A stretch of DNA of 44,184 bases from an uncultured Bacilli bacterium. Its GTDB lineage: Bacteria; Bacillota_I; Bacilli_A; RF39; UBA660. The DNA is taken from NCBI GenBank assembly GCA_947588895.1, contig CANQBF010000005.1, positions 1 to 44,184 on the forward strand. The letters are read 5' to 3'. Under the pieces are notes generated by a model. The model searched no databases, had not been told where the DNA came from, and saw nothing but the letters and a program-made list of their open reading frames with translations. A program made the translations under genes and the position numbers. Below are positions 1 to 9,620 of this stretch, piece after piece (within the stretch, counting starts at the first letter, position 1; every line of letters begins with the position of its first letter).

Positions 1-24
1 TCTTATTAAAGTTTTTGACTTCAT
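1..24 (-). CDS. 5' end of a CDS running off the window (starts MKSKTLIR...)
   Basis: ATG at 24-22 on the minus strand preceded by strong SD GGAGGTGAT (plus 30-38); open to the window edge. Confidence 0.6.
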
Positions 25-39
25 GACCAATCACCTCCA

Positions 40-84
40 TCATAAGTTTTTTCCAAAACCCCCTGTATGGTGTCGGCGACGCAC
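40..84 (-). CDS. Putative 14-codon leader peptide (GTG start) MRRRHHTGGFGKNL
   Basis: AGGA SD-like motif 6 nt before GTG; TGA stop abuts the SD of the downstream gene. Confidence 0.35.
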   Translation of the reverse strand: MRRRHHTGGFGKNL

Positions 85-102
85 TTAAGTTCCTGTAAAT
101 TA

Positions 103-135
103 ATTAAATCATACTTTACATTCTTTGTAAAGTAT
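103..135 (-). promoter_or_regulatory. Promoter TTTACA-N17-TTTAAT with perfect 10-bp palindrome ATACTTTACA-N5-TGTAAAGTAT (111-135), probable repressor operator
   Basis: Read directly; the palindrome covers the -35 and spacer. Confidence 0.55.
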
Positions 136-143
136 TTTTTTAT

Positions 144-171
144 AAAAAAGAACTGATAATTAAATCAATTC
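144..171 (-). terminator. Intrinsic terminator after gatB
   Basis: GAATTGAT/ATCAGTTC stem followed by T6 on minus. Confidence 0.7.
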
Positions 172-172
172 T

Positions 173-1600
173 TTATTTTAACTTTTCACTTAATATTTCT
201 TTTACTAAAGTTGGATTAGCTTTACCTCTTGTTTCTTTCATAACTTGACCAACAAAATAATCAAAAATATTTGTTCTTCCATTTTTATATAATGTTATTT
301 GTTCTTCATTATTAGAAAGAATGTTTGAAATAATATTGGTAAGTTCATTAGTATCAGATATTTGATTATTATCTTTACTAATAAATTCTTTAGGTTCTTT
401 ATTTTCTTCTAAAGATTTATTAAATATTTCTTTAGCTTGTTTAGAAGAAATATTACCTTTTGTAAGTTCATCAATTATTTGTTTTAGATATATTGGTTGT
501 AAATAAAAATCTTTTAATTCAATATTATTTTTATTTAAATAAGCAATAATATTAACAATTAAATAATTAGCACTTATTTTTGCATCTAAACCTAGATTTA
601 AACATTCTTCAAAATAATTAGCGTATTCTTTATTTTTAATAATAATATTTGTATCATATTCTGATAAATGATATTCATTAATATACTTTTGTTTTCTTTC
701 TCTTGGCAACATTGGTATAGTCTTTTTTATTTCATTAATCCATTCATTAGTTATTCTATATTTAGGAATATTTGGTTCAACAAAATATTTATAATCTATA
801 GCATCAACTTTACTACGCATTCTAATTGTTGTACCACTTTCTTCATCAAATCTTCTAGTTTCTTGCTCAACTTCATTATATCGTCCTGCATCTTTTAATT
901 CTGTTTGTCTTTTTATTTCATAATTAATTGCGTCTTTTACATTTTGAAATGAATTAACATTTTTAATTTCTACTTTTGTACCTAATTCTCTATCATCTTC
1001 ATTCATAATAGATACATTAACATCACATCTTATTTGACCCATTTTAGTATCGGCATCACTTATTCCTAAATATTGATAAAGAAGACGCATATATTCTAGA
1101 AAGGCGACGGCCTCTTCAGCATTATCTAAACAAGGTTCAGTAACAAGTTCTAAAAGAGGAACACCAGCTCTATTATAATCTATGAGTGATGCATCAATAT
1201 AATGGTCTAAACTAGCGCTATCTTCTTCTAAATGAATATCATGAATTAATACTTCTTTAGTATAACCATTCATATCAATTAATATTTTACCATTACGACC
1301 AACTGGATCATGCATTTGGGTTATTTGATATCCTTTTGGTAAATCAGGATAATAATAATTTTTTCTATCAAAATACATATATTCAGGAATTTGACAATTT
1401 AATACTAGACTAGCCATAATAGCACTTCTTACTGATTCTTTATTAACACTTGGTAAGATTCCGGGAAAGGCCATATCTATTTCTGATATATTAAAGTTAG
1501 GAATTTCACTATAACTATTTTTAGCGGGAGAAAATACTTTAGAATTACTTTTTAATTCACAATGCATTTCTAAACCAATAACAGTTTTATATTTATTCAT
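173..1600 (-). CDS. gatB: Asp-tRNA(Asn)/Glu-tRNA(Gln) amidotransferase subunit B
   Basis: GLEMHCELKS, YYPDLPKGYQITQ, RCDVNVS motifs; C-terminal YqeY-like tail. Confidence 0.97.
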   Translation of the reverse strand: MNKYKTVIGLEMHCELKSNSKVFSPAKNSYSEIPNFNISEIDMAFPGILPSVNKESVRSAIMASLVLNCQIPEYMYFDRKNYYYPDLPKGYQITQMHDPVGRNGKILIDMNGYTKEVLIHDIHLEEDSASLDHYIDASLIDYNRAGVPLLELVTEPCLDNAEEAVAFLEYMRLLYQYLGISDADTKMGQIRCDVNVSIMNEDDRELGTKVEIKNVNSFQNVKDAINYEIKRQTELKDAGRYNEVEQETRRFDEESGTTIRMRSKVDAIDYKYFVEPNIPKYRITNEWINEIKKTIPMLPRERKQKYINEYHLSEYDTNIIIKNKEYANYFEECLNLGLDAKISANYLIVNIIAYLNKNNIELKDFYLQPIYLKQIIDELTKGNISSKQAKEIFNKSLEENKEPKEFISKDNNQISDTNELTNIISNILSNNEEQITLYKNGRTNIFDYFVGQVMKETRGKANPTLVKEILSEKLK

Positions 1601-3053
1601 GATTATTCTCCTTTGCTATTTGTCCTTTATAATTCATTGTTTCCTCTAAAGCATAAGCTATATTTAAAACATTTTCATCATCATAACAATTACCAGTTAT
1701 ATTAATTCCAACAGGTAAATCATTAATAAAACCATTTGGTATAGTAATAGATGGAAAACCACCAAAATTACCTATTTGTAAATGTTCTTCTAAAATACTT
1801 GTATCACTATTATTAACATGGTCGGTACTACCATCAATAAATGGTGCTGGTCCAGTACCTACTGGTAATATTAAACCATCATATTCTTTAAATAATTCTT
1901 TCATTTTATCAACAATTAATCTACGTACTCTTTGGGCATTAACAAAATATTTTTCTTGATTTTCTTTTTGTAAAATGTAAGAACCAATTACAAATCTTCT
2001 TTTAATCAGTGGCGAAAATCCTTTAGTACGATGGTCTTTTATCATTTCCATAACATTATTACCATTACCTCTTGGTCCAAAGATAATACCTGTTAAATTT
2101 GACATATTACTTGTTGCTTCAGCACAACTTAAACATACATATACGGAAGGAATTGCTTGAAGAAGTGTTTTATCAATACTTACTTCAGTAATACTTACTC
2201 CTAAAGATTTTAAATTTTCTAAAGTTTTAAAATAATTAGCTAAATGTTCTTTTAAAGTATCATCCATATTAGGATAATTAGATGAATCAACTATTTCTTT
2301 AATATAAAATAATTTTTTACCTTTAACATTACCATTTAAACTGGCATGTAAATGCATATTACTTGAATCAAAACTAGTTAAATCTTTATCATCTTTTCCT
2401 TTCATAGCATCAACAACGATGGCTGCATCTTCAACATTTCTGGTTAAAACACCACAATGGTCTAAAGAAGATGCAAAAGGAAATAAACCATATCTTGAAA
2501 TTAAACCATAAGTTGGTTTATATCCGACTATACCACAATAAGCAGCTGGTTTTCTAATTGAGTCACCAGTATCACTACCAAGAGCATAAGGATAAACTCC
2601 ACTTGCAACAGCACAAGCACTACCGGCTGAAGAACCACCACACATTCTTTTTTTATTCCAAGGATTTAATACATTACCAGTATGACATGTTGTACCAGTT
2701 CCACCCATCCCAAATTCATCTAAGGCTGTTTTATTTACGGGAACAGCACCACACTTTTCTAAGTTTTGAACTGCCGTTGCTGTAAAGAAAGGCACATAAT
2801 CTTTTAAAGTATTAGATGAACCTGTAGTAAGTATTCCTTTAGTTGAATAATTATCTTTAATACCATAAGGAATACCAGAAAGATAATTATCATTTACTAA
2901 AACTCCTTTAGCATCATCTAAAATAGTTACAAAAGCATTATATTTTTCATCTACTTCATGAGATTTTTGTAAAGATTCTTTTACTAAATCATCACTTGTT
3001 ACTTGTTTACTTATTAATAATTCATGTAATTCTTTAATACTTTTATCCATCAT
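1593..3053 (-). CDS. gatA: Asp-tRNA(Asn)/Glu-tRNA(Gln) amidotransferase subunit A
   Basis: Amidase signature GGSSAGSACAVASG, GIKDN. Confidence 0.97.
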   Translation of the reverse strand: MMDKSIKELHELLISKQVTSDDLVKESLQKSHEVDEKYNAFVTILDDAKGVLVNDNYLSGIPYGIKDNYSTKGILTTGSSNTLKDYVPFFTATAVQNLEKCGAVPVNKTALDEFGMGGTGTTCHTGNVLNPWNKKRMCGGSSAGSACAVASGVYPYALGSDTGDSIRKPAAYCGIVGYKPTYGLISRYGLFPFASSLDHCGVLTRNVEDAAIVVDAMKGKDDKDLTSFDSSNMHLHASLNGNVKGKKLFYIKEIVDSSNYPNMDDTLKEHLANYFKTLENLKSLGVSITEVSIDKTLLQAIPSVYVCLSCAEATSNMSNLTGIIFGPRGNGNNVMEMIKDHRTKGFSPLIKRRFVIGSYILQKENQEKYFVNAQRVRRLIVDKMKELFKEYDGLILPVGTGPAPFIDGSTDHVNNSDTSILEEHLQIGNFGGFPSITIPNGFINDLPVGINITGNCYDDENVLNIAYALEETMNYKGQIAKENNHE

Positions 3054-3358
3054 TATTTTGTCACCTCAACTACATTTGGTACTTTAATTTGTCTTCCTTC
3101 AGTAGAATCTGAGTTAGATAGAGCATCATCAATATTAATACTTTCTACATATTCATCTTCTCTTAGTTCATATGTAAAATCATCTAATGTATGAGTCATT
3201 GGTGTTACTTTTTCAATATCTTTTATTTTAGTTATTAATTCCATGTTTTCATCAATAATTTCAAATTCATTTAAAACTAAATTATTTTCTTCTTCTGTTA
3301 AACCAATTAATAATTTATCAGCATAAGAATCTACCATTTCTTTTGTAAATTTACTCAT
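3053..3358 (-). CDS. gatC: Asp/Glu-tRNA amidotransferase subunit C
   Basis: Small GatC-like protein directly upstream of gatA. Confidence 0.85.
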   Translation of the reverse strand: MSKFTKEMVDSYADKLLIGLTEEENNLVLNEFEIIDENMELITKIKDIEKVTPMTHTLDDFTYELREDEYVESINIDDALSNSDSTEGRQIKVPNVVEVTK

Positions 3359-3367
3359 ATAGACCTC

Positions 3368-4732
3368 TTAATATTCACATGTTTTAGGACATCTTGGATA
3401 AGGAATAACATCTCTTATATTATCAACACCAGTAAGATATATTAATAATCTTTCAAAGCCCATTCCAAAACCGGAATGAACACATCCACCATAACGACGT
3501 AAATTTAAATACCATTCAAGTCCTTCACTACTCATACCTAAATCTTGCATTCTTTTTACAAGTTTATCATAATCTTCTTCTCTTTGGCTGCCACCCATAA
3601 GTTCACCTGCTCCTGGTACTTCTAAGTCAACTGCTGCGACTGTTTCATTATCAGGGTTAAGTTTCATATAAAAAGCTTTAATGTCTTTTGGCCAATTTTT
3701 AATAAATACTGGGCCATTAAAATATTCAGTAATATATTTTTCATGTTCTTTAGCTATATCTTCACCATATTCTGGCTCAAATTCCCATTTAACATCTGCT
3801 TCTTTTAATATTTTGATAACATCTTTATGGTCAATTCTCGTAAACTTACTATTTAGTAATTTATTTAATTTATCGATTAAACCATTCTCAACAAATTTAT
3901 CACAAAATTCCATTTCATCTTTAGCATTTTCTAAAACATATTTAACAACATATTTTAGCATATTCTCCATGATATCCATATCGCTTTCTAAATCACAGAA
4001 AGCAATCTCTGGCTCAATCATCCAAAATTCTGCTGCATGCGTTTTAGTATTAGAATTTTCCGCTCTAAAAGTAGGACCAAAAGTATATGTTTTTTTATAA
4101 CTCATGGCAAAAGTTTCTGTTTCAAGTTGACCACTTACCGTAAGGTTAGTCATTTTCCCAAAAAAGTCTTTAGAATAATCAACTTCACCTTTTATTTTAT
4201 CTAAGGGAATTGTGGTAACTTGAAACATTTCACCAGCACCTTCACAATCACTTGCGGTAATTAATGGGGCATGAAAATAAACATAGCCATTTTCTTGAAA
4301 ATACTTATGAATTGCATAAGCAGCCACACTTCTAATTCTAAAAACAGCTTGGAAAAGATTAGTTCTAGGTCTTAAATAAGCTTGTTCTCTTAAAAATTCA
4401 CGAGTATGTCTTTTTGGTTGAATTGGATAATCTTCAGGACAATTACCAAGAAGTTCAATACTTGTTGCTTGTATTTCAATATCTTGATTACCTTTAGATT
4501 CGATAATTTTACCGGTTACTTTAATTGCACAACCAACAAGTAATTTCTTAATATCATCAAAATTATTTAATTTTTCATCATATACTACTTGTAAATGTTT
4601 TTGACAAGTGCCATCAGAAAAATCAATAAACCCAAAAGTTTTTTGGTCACGATGATTTCTGATCCAACCACAAATAGTTACTTCTTTATCTAAATATTTT
4701 TCTTTTTCATTAATTATATCTTTTAAATCCAT
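3368..4732 (-). CDS. asnS: Asparaginyl-tRNA synthetase (start revised from 4774 to MDLKDI at 4732)
   Basis: Class II OB-fold + core; GGSQREEDYDKL, GFGMGFERLL; SD AAAGGA before 4732. Confidence 0.93.
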   Translation of the reverse strand: MDLKDIINEKEKYLDKEVTICGWIRNHRDQKTFGFIDFSDGTCQKHLQVVYDEKLNNFDDIKKLLVGCAIKVTGKIIESKGNQDIEIQATSIELLGNCPEDYPIQPKRHTREFLREQAYLRPRTNLFQAVFRIRSVAAYAIHKYFQENGYVYFHAPLITASDCEGAGEMFQVTTIPLDKIKGEVDYSKDFFGKMTNLTVSGQLETETFAMSYKKTYTFGPTFRAENSNTKTHAAEFWMIEPEIAFCDLESDMDIMENMLKYVVKYVLENAKDEMEFCDKFVENGLIDKLNKLLNSKFTRIDHKDVIKILKEADVKWEFEPEYGEDIAKEHEKYITEYFNGPVFIKNWPKDIKAFYMKLNPDNETVAAVDLEVPGAGELMGGSQREEDYDKLVKRMQDLGMSSEGLEWYLNLRRYGGCVHSGFGMGFERLLIYLTGVDNIRDVIPYPRCPKTCEY

Positions 4733-4748
4733 TTTAATTTTCCTTTCT

Positions 4749-6038
4749 TTATGGGTTAAGACGATTTGGACCACGGAATATGAACATTTCTTCTTTTAAT
4801 GATGGAAGTTCTAATAATAACATATTAAGTCTATCTACACCAATAGCAAAACCACCATGAGGAGGACAACCATATTTAAAGAATTCCATATAAAATTCGA
4901 CATCTTTTCCTAGTCCTTTTTCTTTAGCTTGCTTACTTAAAATATCATAACGATGTTCTCTTTGAGCACCAGTTGTAATTTCCGTTCCTTTCCAAATTAA
5001 ATCATAACCTTGAGGTATATCATTTTCTCTCATATGATAAAACGCTCTTTTAGTTTTAGAAAAGTCTGTTACAAAAATAAATTCATGACCATAGACTTCT
5101 TTAGCAAATCTACCAGTTAAATTTTCAGCTTCAGCATTCATATCACCAACATCAAATTCAGGTATTTCATAATTATATCTTTTATGTAATTCTTGATATA
5201 AATCTTCTAATTTAATACGAGGAAATGGTTTAGAAGGTATTATAACATCAACATTAAATAATTCTTTTATTTTATCCCCATATAATTTTTTTACATTAGA
5301 AAGTCCTGCAATTAAAATATCTTCTTCTAAATCCATAACATCTTCATATGAATCAATATAGGCCATTTCCACATCAAAAGATGTAAATTCTGTTGTATGA
5401 CGGTTAGTGTTAGAATTTTCTGCTCTAAAAGCTGGAGCTATTTCAAATATTCTTTCAAGTCCACTAGCCATTGCCATTTGTTTATAAAATTGGGGACTTT
5501 GAGCAAGATAGGCTAATCTATCAAAATATTTAACTTCAAATACTGAAGAACCTGATTCAGATGCTGCACCAATTAGCTTCGGTGTATGAATTTCCGTAAA
5601 TTCATTTTGAACTAAATATGAACGCATTCCCTCAACTAAAGCTGCTTGACATAATAACATTAAATTATTTTTTTCACTTCTTAAATCAATCCAACGATAA
5701 TCCATTCTTGTATCAATATTTGCTGTATTATCTATTGGTAAACTCTCTGCACTACTAAGTATTTCTACATCATTAGGTAAAAATTCTTTTCCACCTTGCT
5801 TTACGTACTCACTTTTTACCATTTTACCAGTAAAAGATAAAATACTATTTGCAAGTACACCTTCTAATTTCTTAACTATTGATTCATTATTATTTTTATC
5901 AATAGATACTTGAATCATACCACTTCTATCTTTTAAAATAATAAAAACCATATATTTAGTATCTCTAATAGTTGTTGCCCAACCACTTATTTTACATTCT
6001 TTATTTTCTTCTAATTTATTTATTAATACTCTTTTCAT
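4749..6038 (-). CDS. aspS: Aspartyl-tRNA synthetase, short archaeal-like (AspS2) type
   Basis: 429 aa, lacks room for the bacterial GAD insertion; FRAENSNTNRHTTEFTSFDVEM, GGFAIGVDRLNMLLL. Confidence 0.92.
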   Translation of the reverse strand: MKRVLINKLEENKECKISGWATTIRDTKYMVFIILKDRSGMIQVSIDKNNNESIVKKLEGVLANSILSFTGKMVKSEYVKQGGKEFLPNDVEILSSAESLPIDNTANIDTRMDYRWIDLRSEKNNLMLLCQAALVEGMRSYLVQNEFTEIHTPKLIGAASESGSSVFEVKYFDRLAYLAQSPQFYKQMAMASGLERIFEIAPAFRAENSNTNRHTTEFTSFDVEMAYIDSYEDVMDLEEDILIAGLSNVKKLYGDKIKELFNVDVIIPSKPFPRIKLEDLYQELHKRYNYEIPEFDVGDMNAEAENLTGRFAKEVYGHEFIFVTDFSKTKRAFYHMRENDIPQGYDLIWKGTEITTGAQREHRYDILSKQAKEKGLGKDVEFYMEFFKYGCPPHGGFAIGVDRLNMLLLELPSLKEEMFIFRGPNRLNP

Positions 6039-6046
6039 TATCTCTC

Positions 6047-7309
6047 CTATAAATTTCCAATAATATATTCGGTTAACTCTCCAATATCTACTTTTTCTTC
6101 TTCTTTAGTTTTATTATCTTTAACATTAACTAAACCTTTTTGTAAATCTTCATTATTTAAAATGATTAAATATTTAGCATTTAAACGATCAGCTTCTTTA
6201 AATTGAGCTTTTAGTGATTTATTCATATTATTCGTTTCCGTAACTATACCATTTAATCTTAAATTTTGGGTAATATCTAAAGCATGTAATTTTTCTTCTT
6301 CAGAAACATACATAACATAACAATCAATTTCTCTATTTACATCTTTATATAAATCAATTTCTTTTAAAGTATCAATTATTCTATCCATACCACAGGCAAA
6401 TCCAATACCATAACCTTCCCTATCTCCAAGTTCTTTAAATAGTTTATTATATCTTCCGCCACCACCAAGAACATTAGCTTTAGTTTCTTCATTATCTAAT
6501 GAAACTATTTCAAATACCATATGGTCATAATAATCAAGACCTCTTACAATATTAGGATTAACTTCATAATCAATATCAAGTAAATCTAAATATTTTAAAA
6601 CATTATCAAATCTTTCCTTACTTTCTTTATTTAAATAATCTATTGTTTTAGGGGCATTTTTTAAAATATCACTATCTTTATCAACTTTACAATCTAAAAT
6701 ACGTAAAGGATTGGTTTTAAATCTTTCTTGGCAATCTTCACATAAATTATTAATATGAGGTTCTAAATATTTAATTAAAGCTTCTCGATAATTATTTCTT
6801 GATTCCTCATCACCCAAAGTATTAATATTAACTTGTAAGTTAGAAATATGAAGAGCTTCTAAAATACGATATTGTAAACTAATAACTTCGGCATCAATAA
6901 TTGCGTCATTTCCTCCAAGTACTTCTACACCAAATTGCGTAAATTCACGTAATCTGCCCTTTTGTGGTCTTTCATAACGATACATTGTACCATTATAATA
7001 ATACTTTTTAATATCTGGTTCAGCATATAATTTATTTTCAATATAACTACGTACTACTCCGGCTGTTCCCTCTGGTCTTAAAGTAATATTTCTACCACCC
7101 TTATCTTGAAAATCATATGTTTCTTTTTTAACAATATCCGAAGATTCTCCAACACTGCGGTGATATAATTCACTGGCCTCAAAAATCGGTGTTCTAATAA
7201 ACTCATAATTATAAGCACTACACATTGTAGCTACTACTGAATTTACATATTCCCAAAGTAGTGAATCACTTCCGGTTACATCAATTGTTCCTTTTTGTTT
7301 TGTTATCAT
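6047..7309 (-). CDS. hisS: Histidyl-tRNA synthetase
   Basis: KGTIDV, RPEGTAGVVR, GGGGRYNKL, GIGFACGMDR. Confidence 0.97.
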   Translation of the reverse strand: MITKQKGTIDVTGSDSLLWEYVNSVVATMCSAYNYEFIRTPIFEASELYHRSVGESSDIVKKETYDFQDKGGRNITLRPEGTAGVVRSYIENKLYAEPDIKKYYYNGTMYRYERPQKGRLREFTQFGVEVLGGNDAIIDAEVISLQYRILEALHISNLQVNINTLGDEESRNNYREALIKYLEPHINNLCEDCQERFKTNPLRILDCKVDKDSDILKNAPKTIDYLNKESKERFDNVLKYLDLLDIDYEVNPNIVRGLDYYDHMVFEIVSLDNEETKANVLGGGGRYNKLFKELGDREGYGIGFACGMDRIIDTLKEIDLYKDVNREIDCYVMYVSEEEKLHALDITQNLRLNGIVTETNNMNKSLKAQFKEADRLNAKYLIILNNEDLQKGLVNVKDNKTKEEEKVDIGELTEYIIGNL

Positions 7310-7324
7310 TTTTCCATTTCCTTT

Positions 7325-7525
7325 CTTTTAAAAAAAAGACCTAGAAACCTAAGGGCGAATATACCGCGGTACCACCTTAATTCTAAGTCTTTATTCTTTA
7401 TCGCTATCCTGCGTTTCTAATTATGAAAGTGTCTTCCTATATTACTAAATGTTTGACTTTTCCACCATCCGTCTTCGCTCTAAACTTCTTTAATAATAAG
7501 TACTTCTCTTTCCATAGAAAATATA
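7325..7525 (-). promoter_or_regulatory. T-box leader upstream of hisS operon
   Basis: T-box motif AAGGTGGTACCGCG on minus; Stem I with specifier-loop region GAAGACAC; terminator stem AAGACTTAGAA/TTCTAGGTCTT + T7. Confidence 0.93.
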
Positions 7526-7530
7526 TTTTA

Positions 7531-7559
7531 ATTTTATTACTTTTTTATACTTTAGTCAA
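7531..7559 (-). promoter_or_regulatory. Promoter of T-box/hisS operon, TTGACT-N17-TAAAAT
   Basis: Near-consensus sigma-A boxes with 17-nt spacer. Confidence 0.7.
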
Positions 7560-7569
7560 TAAAAGAAGT

Positions 7570-8517
7570 TTATTTTTTTTCTAAACTTCTTTCCATACCT
7601 TTATCTTCAATATAATGATTATTATAAAAATCTACTATTGTATTTAATTGTTCTTCTAATACATTGGTAATATTTAAAATAGTTTCTTTTCCAAAATCTG
7701 ATTTAATAGTTAAAAATAAAGCAAATATTAAATTTTCACTCAATAATCCTTTTAAATCAAAATCAAATTCTTGATACATTGGTAATAATCTTTGAATATA
7801 ATATAAAGTAATCGGACTAATTTTTTTCTTAGATTTAACATTGTCATTTATTAAATAATCAAATTCTGCATGATTAATTGATGCTAAAAACTTTTTAGTT
7901 TCATAAGTTACAGCATTTAAATATTCTTCATTATATTTTGCTTTAAATTCTTCTAAATCATTTTTTAATTCACTATTACTCTTTTCATAATAATATATTT
8001 CTTGTAACTCCATCATATAGGCATCAATTAAATTTTTAACAGTAGTTCCCTTATTCCATTCAATTTTAAATCTTTTATAACCTTCATTTATAAATTTACC
8101 TAAATTATTAGAATTTATAAAATTCTCAACATGATCTGGTTCATATAAAAATAACATGGTTTCATCAAATGAAGAAATTGCTTTTAATGATACAATAATA
8201 TCACTTAATTTGACATCAGTATTAATACATACTTCTTCATTTTTTTCAATTATATAATTAATGATATATCCTAATATGTGAGTAACAAATTTTTCATAAC
8301 GATCTCTTTGAACTACGCTAAAATATTCATCTTTAGTTTCTTGTAAAATTGCTTGTCTTAATTTTTCTTCATGTTCTTTTTTTTCTTTTTCGATTCTTTC
8401 TCTTTCTTCTTTGGCCAATCTATTTTCTAAAGCCAAACGTTCTTTTTCTTGTTGAACTAAATATTTTTTATTATTCTCTTCAATCTTTGTATATAAGTTA
8501 GTAAAACTCGACATCAT
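7570..8517 (-). CDS. Hypothetical protein with N-terminal charged coiled coil
   Basis: ORF; EKERLALENRLAKEERERIEKEKKEHEEKL. Confidence 0.75.
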   Translation of the reverse strand: MMSSFTNLYTKIEENNKKYLVQQEKERLALENRLAKEERERIEKEKKEHEEKLRQAILQETKDEYFSVVQRDRYEKFVTHILGYIINYIIEKNEEVCINTDVKLSDIIVSLKAISSFDETMLFLYEPDHVENFINSNNLGKFINEGYKRFKIEWNKGTTVKNLIDAYMMELQEIYYYEKSNSELKNDLEEFKAKYNEEYLNAVTYETKKFLASINHAEFDYLINDNVKSKKKISPITLYYIQRLLPMYQEFDFDLKGLLSENLIFALFLTIKSDFGKETILNITNVLEEQLNTIVDFYNNHYIEDKGMERSLEKK

Positions 8518-8636
8518 AAATTTCCACCTTTTTATACCAAAAAAGTATCCTTTCCCTTCTAAAACTTAAGAGATATATTTAAGTAAAATCTATTACACTT
8601 TTCAACCCAAAATCCCCTTTGGTTTTATATTCGACT

Positions 8637-8665
8637 ATGCTAGCACAAATTAAGGCCTTTGTCAA
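8637..8665 (-). promoter_or_regulatory. Promoter TTGACA-N17-TAGCAT for the 7570..8517 gene
   Basis: Boxes read on minus; about 120-nt 5' UTR follows. Confidence 0.6.
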
Positions 8666-9616
8666 CTAAAAATTTTGCATTAATCTCGTTAAAACTTGAT
8701 CATTTTTTAAAAATGTTAAATTATCAATTAAATTACTTAAATTACTAATATCGTCTTCACTAAGTTCATTATTAAAATTATATTTCCAATAATTAATATA
8801 TATTTTTAAAAATTCATTAATATTATTATCATTAATATTATTATCTAATAATTCAAAATTGTTAGTATAAATTTTATTTATATAATCAATAATTTCATTT
8901 TCGTTAATATTATCCATAAATTTTGATAAAATATTAACTATCATCAATAAATATTGTTTAGATTCTATATTATTACTTGGTTTATTTTTTAAGATATAAA
9001 AGAAAAATTCTCTAAAATTTGTTTTATTAATAAAATAACCATTTAATATTTTTTTATTTTCTAAAAATTCAGATGCATAAGTTTTATCTAATATTTTAAC
9101 AAAATATTCATTTAAGTTATTTTTAATAAAATATTCATCATTAATAATATTAGCTAATATTTTATAATTTAATAAATTTAAATCTTCATAATTTAATAAA
9201 AAATTTGCATAATATAGTGCTAAATCTTCATCTTCAACATTAAATATAATTAAAGGATTTTCTAATATATCTTTTAAAATATTAGCTACATATTCACACT
9301 TTGCACTTTGTAAAATATCAATCGCTTCTGAAGTATATAAATTCGTTTTTATATTTATATTCTTATTATGTATTAATTCATTAACAATATCTAAATAATT
9401 ATTATTTTTAATACTTTTTATTATTGATAAACAATTAATATTTGTATTTTCCATTGCAGTATTAAGAGCAATTGCTAAATATTCAACATCAATTTGATTT
9501 AAATAATGTAAAGTTTTAACATCCATTTTTAAAAGGAGTTCTAATTTTGGTAATTTAACATGAATTCGATATAATTTTATTTTATTTAATAATCTAATTA
9601 TATAAAAATATTTCAT
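8666..9616 (-). CDS. Hypothetical Asn/Ile-rich alpha-helical protein
   Basis: Long ORF with SD, tightly coupled to the upstream gene. Confidence 0.7.
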   Translation of the reverse strand: MKYFYIIRLLNKIKLYRIHVKLPKLELLLKMDVKTLHYLNQIDVEYLAIALNTAMENTNINCLSIIKSIKNNNYLDIVNELIHNKNINIKTNLYTSEAIDILQSAKCEYVANILKDILENPLIIFNVEDEDLALYYANFLLNYEDLNLLNYKILANIINDEYFIKNNLNEYFVKILDKTYASEFLENKKILNGYFINKTNFREFFFYILKNKPSNNIESKQYLLMIVNILSKFMDNINENEIIDYINKIYTNNFELLDNNINDNNINEFLKIYINYWKYNFNNELSEDDISNLSNLIDNLTFLKNDQVLTRLMQNF

Positions 9617-9620
9617 AAAA

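Noticed and set aside
2558-2785. Other antisense ORFs in the track (e.g. 668..898, 2558..2785, 3681..4100, 13400..13636, 13686..13970, 32757..33161, 38933..39238, 39733..39945)
   Set aside because: Opposite conserved genes; low-complexity translations consistent with codon-bias artefacts.
8520-8600. Small hairpins in the 5' UTR of 7570..8517 as a riboswitch
   Set aside because: Short AT-rich stems with no recognizable riboswitch motif.
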